This document shows, in pieces, positions 61,381-64,000 of a DNA stretch of 64,000 nt; within the stretch, counting starts at the first letter, position 1; every line of letters begins with the position of its first letter. Position numbers and translations under genes: made by a program. The DNA is taken from contig NZ_MSSW01000037.1 in assembly GCF_002150685.1 (NCBI RefSeq), positions 1-64,000 on the forward strand, written 5' to 3'. This DNA comes from Algoriphagus antarcticus (GTDB lineage Bacteria > Bacteroidota > Bacteroidia > Cytophagales > Cyclobacteriaceae). Under the pieces are notes generated by a model. The model worked only from the letters and a program-made list of their open reading frames with translations, was not told the origin of the DNA and searched no databases.

Positions 61381-61810
61381 CTTTTTCCTTCAAGTCTTGT
61401 CTTTTGTCCTGTGATTTCTTACCTCTACCCAGCGCAATTTCCATTTTCGCCATCCCTCGGTCATTAATAAATATACGAACAGGAATGATAGTCAAACCTT
61501 TTTCCTGCGACTTAGTTTCAAGTTTTTCCAGTTCTTTTTTGCTCAGCAGCAACTTCCTGTCCCGAATAGCTACATGATTATAGCTAGCCGCCATAGAATA
61601 AGGCGAGATGTGCATCTGGCGCACATATAGCTCTCCATCCAAAAAGAGACAGAAGGCTTCATTAAGCGATACTTTTGCTTCACGGATGGACTTTATCTCC
61701 GTTCCTTTCAGCACCATTCCAGCTACGTAGGTATCTACAAATTCAAACTGAAAACTTGCCTTTCTGTTCTTTATGTTTATGACTTTGTCAAATTTATTAT
61801 CCTTAGCCAT
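61343..61810 (-). CDS. smpB: SsrA-binding protein SmpB
   Basis: I start at the ATG at 61810 (155 residues, MAKDNKFDKVINIKNRKA), two bases after the tsaD stop; a longer frame reaching 62104 runs inside tsaD and is false. Family signatures are FVDTYVAGMVLKGTEIKSIR, YELKISPYS-like YVRQMHISPYS and HDRKLLLSKKEL-like RDRKLLLSKKEL. SmpB carries tmRNA to stalled ribosomes. The tmRNA gene itself is not in this window. Confidence 0.95.
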   Translation of the reverse strand: MAKDNKFDKVINIKNRKASFQFEFVDTYVAGMVLKGTEIKSIREAKVSLNEAFCLFLDGELYVRQMHISPYSMAASYNHVAIRDRKLLLSKKELEKLETKSQEKGLTIIPVRIFINDRGMAKMEIALGRGKKSQDKRQDLKEKDAKREIQRMAFD

Positions 61811-61812
61811 GC

Positions 61813-62826
61813 TTAGATTTTCATTTTTGCGAGAGGAGTGACATCCATCGATGAAAATTCTCCTTTCAGGTATTTGTAATGTGCTGCCATGGCAATCATG
61901 GCGGCATTGTCTGTACAATATTCGAATTTTGGAATGTACAAGTTCCATCCTCTTTGCGCAGCCAGCTGAGTCAAGGTCTCTCTCAAACCTGAATTGGCTG
62001 ATACCCCTCCGGCAATTGCGACTTCTTTCACACCATACTCCTTCACCGCCGCTTTCAGCTTGATCAAAAGCATTTCGACCAGAGCGTATTGTATGCTGGC
62101 ACAAAGATCAGCCAAATTCTCCTCGATAAAATTCGGATTCTTTTTCAGCTGATCCCGAAGGAAATAAAGAACTGCCGTTTTGATCCCGCTGAAGGAATAA
62201 TTCAAATCAGGCATTCTTGTGATCGGGAATTGGAAAGCTTTCGGATTTCCTTCCTTGGCATATTTGTCAATAAGCGGACCACCTGGGTAAGGCAAGCCCA
62301 ATAACTTGGCCGTTTTGTCAAAAGCCTCTCCTACTGCATCATCTTGTGTCTCTCCGATCACTTCCATATCCAGATGATCTCTCACCAAAACCAACTGCGT
62401 ATGACCACCGCTCACAGTCAGACAGATAAATGGAAAACTCGGCTTGGGATCTTCTATGAAGTGTGCTAAAATATGCGCATTCATGTGATTCACCTCGATC
62501 AGCGGAATATTCCTCGCAAAGGCAAAAGCCTTGGCAAAGCTCACTCCTACCAGCAGAGAACCCATCAGCCCGGGACCTCGGGTAAAAGCAATTGCTGAAA
62601 GTTGATCCTTAGAAATTCCTGAGGTCAAAATAGCCTCCTGAATTACCGGAATAAGGTTTTCTTGGTGTGCACGCGAGGCAAGCTCGGGAACTACACCCCC
62701 ATATTTTTCGTGAACCGATTGCGTGGCGACAATATTATTAAGTACTTTGCCGTCAGCTATTACGGATGCGGAAGTCTCGTCGCACGAGGATTCAATTGCT
62801 AGAATAATGATATCGTTGGTACCCAT
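61813..62826 (-). CDS. tsaD: tRNA threonylcarbamoyladenosine transferase TsaD
   Basis: The 337-residue protein has the metal-binding HMNAH motif (His114 and His118), an ILAIESSCDETSASV start and SGGHTQLVLV. It completes N6-threonylcarbamoyladenosine at position 37 of tRNAs, together with TsaB and TsaE encoded elsewhere. The ATG at 62826 is the only sensible start. It is first in an operon with smpB, the NlpC/P60-like gene and HNH. Its start codon touches the start of the divergent tamB-like gene. Confidence 0.96.
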   Translation of the reverse strand: MGTNDIIILAIESSCDETSASVIADGKVLNNIVATQSVHEKYGGVVPELASRAHQENLIPVIQEAILTSGISKDQLSAIAFTRGPGLMGSLLVGVSFAKAFAFARNIPLIEVNHMNAHILAHFIEDPKPSFPFICLTVSGGHTQLVLVRDHLDMEVIGETQDDAVGEAFDKTAKLLGLPYPGGPLIDKYAKEGNPKAFQFPITRMPDLNYSFSGIKTAVLYFLRDQLKKNPNFIEENLADLCASIQYALVEMLLIKLKAAVKEYGVKEVAIAGGVSANSGLRETLTQLAAQRGWNLYIPKFEYCTDNAAMIAMAAHYKYLKGEFSSMDVTPLAKMKI

Positions 62827-64000
62827 TGGAAAAGAACGCGAAAGTTAAGGATTTTTTGCACAAAGCGTTTCGGATACTACTATGGATCATCTTTTCATTG
62901 GTCATGCTACTTATCGTGGTAGCTTTGAGTCTCCAGATCACTTGGGTTCAAAATAAGGTAATCGACACAGTTACAGGCATTCTCAATAACAATTCAACTT
63001 TTCACACAGAGATAGGAAAGATCCAACTTACTTGGTGGGATGCGCTTGAATTAGACGATGTGATCATCCGAGATCATCGGGACAGCTTGATGATCGGTGC
63101 CAAAAAGATCAATGCTGACTTTGAATTACTGTCACTGATTCCCCCTGGAATCACGACGATCAATTCTGTACGGATGGAAGATGCAAAGCTGCACTTACTC
63201 ACCCACGATGGTGATTCTGCCATGAATATCAATATCTGGGTGGAGGAATTGGCGAATATGTTCAGTTCGGGAAGTACAAGTAATAGTCCCACCCAGTTTC
63301 AGATTAATTCTATAGAGCTGAGAAACTCTGAGATCTTCATCGTAAATGAGATCACAGATGCGATCACCAAAGGTCTAAATTACAATAGGCTCCGATTTTC
63401 TGACATCACCTTGAATGCATCGGACTTTTATCTGAAAGGCCCCGAGATTGGAGTTGATGTAAAAATGCTGACTGGAACAGAGCTGACTTCTGGGTTTGAG
63501 ATCAAAGAGCTCAAAACTGATATGACCTATGCGCGGGAGTTCATGGAGTTTGATAAACTAAGTCTGAAATCTGCCAATAGCCATATCAAAAACTTTCTCA
63601 GATTTGAATACGCAACCCCCGCAGCATTTTCCAATTTCGAGGAGGAGGTGGTAATCATCACCAATTTGGAGGAGACCAAGCTTGACTTAGGAGATCTGAA
63701 ACTTTTTGCGCCAGCACTTCCCGATATTGATGATGAGATCTACCTATCTGGAAAAGTGGCTGGTCCGGTATCCGATCTTCGCTCAGAAGAGCTTCTGATC
63801 AGAATTGGCGAAAAGACAGCGATTTTCGGTGCTTTTAGATTGGATGGACTTCCCAATATCGAGGATACCTATATCAATCTCTCGCTGAAAAACTCAACCA
63901 TTTTAGCCAGAGATCTGGCTCCTTATCTACCAGATAATATTTCCAGGCAAATCAACAAATTCAACACAATCCGCCTCACTGCAGATTTTGCTGGCTATTT
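62826..64000 (+). CDS. tamB: TamB-like translocation/assembly protein, 5' part only
   Basis: A plus-strand frame is open from 62811 to the window end without a stop. I take the TTG at 62826 as start because it gives a short basic segment (EKNAKVKDFLHKAF) before the membrane helix RILLWIIFSLVMLLIVVALS, whereas the first ATG lies inside that helix. The following beta-rich sequence (WWDALELDDVIIRD, IKELKTDMTYAREFMEFDKL, LDLGDLKLFAPALPDIDDE) matches the AsmA/TamB family, which shuttles lipids or outer-membrane proteins across the periplasm. About 390 residues of an expected ~1500 are visible. TamB beside tsaD is common in Bacteroidota. Confidence 0.85.
   Translation, partial: MEKNAKVKDFLHKAFRILLWIIFSLVMLLIVVALSLQITWVQNKVIDTVTGILNNNSTFHTEIGKIQLTWWDALELDDVIIRDHRDSLMIGAKKINADFELLSLIPPGITTINSVRMEDAKLHLLTHDGDSAMNINIWVEELANMFSSGSTSNSPTQFQINSIELRNSEIFIVNEITDAITKGLNYNRLRFSDITLNASDFYLKGPEIGVDVKMLTGTELTSGFEIKELKTDMTYAREFMEFDKLSLKSANSHIKNFLRFEYATPAAFSNFEEEVVIITNLEETKLDLGDLKLFAPALPDIDDEIYLSGKVAGPVSDLRSEELLIRIGEKTAIFGAFRLDGLPNIEDTYINLSLKNSTILARDLAPYLPDNISRQINKFNTIRLTADFAGY

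Noticed and set aside
61811..62104. N-terminal extension of smpB by about 98 residues
   Set aside because: The extension lies inside tsaD in another frame; the SmpB family begins at the ATG at 61810.
1..64000. CRISPR array, prophage, integron or secretion system
   Set aside because: No regular short repeats with unique spacers, no phage structural or integrase genes and no secretion components were seen; the 247-bp array lacks CRISPR-like spacing.

Overview
This window looks like chromosome from a Bacteroidota bacterium of the Cytophagia, most likely Cyclobacteriaceae (Algoriphagus-like). The basis is the gene content: a TonB-dependent receptor with a carboxypeptidase-regulatory plug, a HYC_CC_PP-type cysteine protein, the ligase-associated DNA-repair set, a zinc protease of the DUF5117/DUF4953 type, many lipoproteins, a NagB-PIG-L fusion and TamB beside tsaD. 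Promoters also match the Bacteroidota pattern TTG-N19-TAnnTTTG. The base composition is moderately AT-rich by eye. I found no rRNA, tRNA or CRISPR array.

Layout. 1-2.4 kb: a broken transposase end, then a two-gene exopolysaccharide piece (WecG/TagA-type glycosyltransferase and priming sugar transferase) closed by a terminator. 2.7-8.4 kb (-): a tightly packed four-gene DNA-repair operon, read exonuclease, ATP-dependent ligase, Lhr-like helicase, PdeM. 8.6-12.5 kb (-): a secreted sugar-oxidation operon (gluconate-2-dehydrogenase subunit 3-like protein, GMC oxidoreductase, TIM-barrel isomerase, Dabb protein) with a strange G-depleted spacer, and a decayed regulator fragment on the other strand. 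12.9-18.3 kb: a secreted zinc protease, an M20 amidohydrolase and a dihaem cytochrome c. 18.4-21.6 kb: a probable copper module (HYC_CC_PP protein, TonB receptor, HMA protein). 21.7-22.5 kb: an array of short hairpins with a 247-bp period. 22.5-29.4 kb: a DeoR regulator and a peptidoglycan-recycling run (amidase, GH10-like lipoprotein, GNAT, AmpG-like transporter, NagZ-like GH3). 29.5-39.4 kb: a DUF4142 lipoprotein, a six-bladed propeller gene broken by one stop codon, aldose epimerase, amidohydrolase, gluconokinase, NagB-PIG-L, ROK kinase and KDPG aldolase. 39.6-42.5 kb: an Rrf2 regulator and quinol-type nitric oxide reductase. 42.7-49.7 kb: small genes, an SDR, an S9 peptidase, an LpxH-like phosphatase and a glycosyltransferase. 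49.8-52.6 kb (-): a BlaI-BlaR1-type pair with two operators lying on its promoter and a frameshifted tail. 52.8-57.8 kb: GH63-type glucosidase, RNase HII, a Fic protein and an SMR exporter. 58-62.8 kb (-): DUF502 and DUF1328 membrane proteins, then a tsaD-smpB-(dead NlpC/P60)-HNH operon. The window ends inside a divergent tamB homologue.

Most genes are ordinary chromosomal functions. The least explained material lies in the spacers: (1) the same ~120-bp stop-to-start spacer in two unrelated operons (21146 and 25769), (2) the 247-bp hairpin array, (3) promoter/operator overlaps at blaI and rrf2 that can be read base by base, and (4) several genes caught in decay (transposase, regulator tail, propeller, BlaR1 tail) or with lost catalytic residues (the NlpC/P60 protein). 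I did not find a convincing wholly new multi-gene system. The repeated spacer and the hairpin array are the best candidates for something undescribed.
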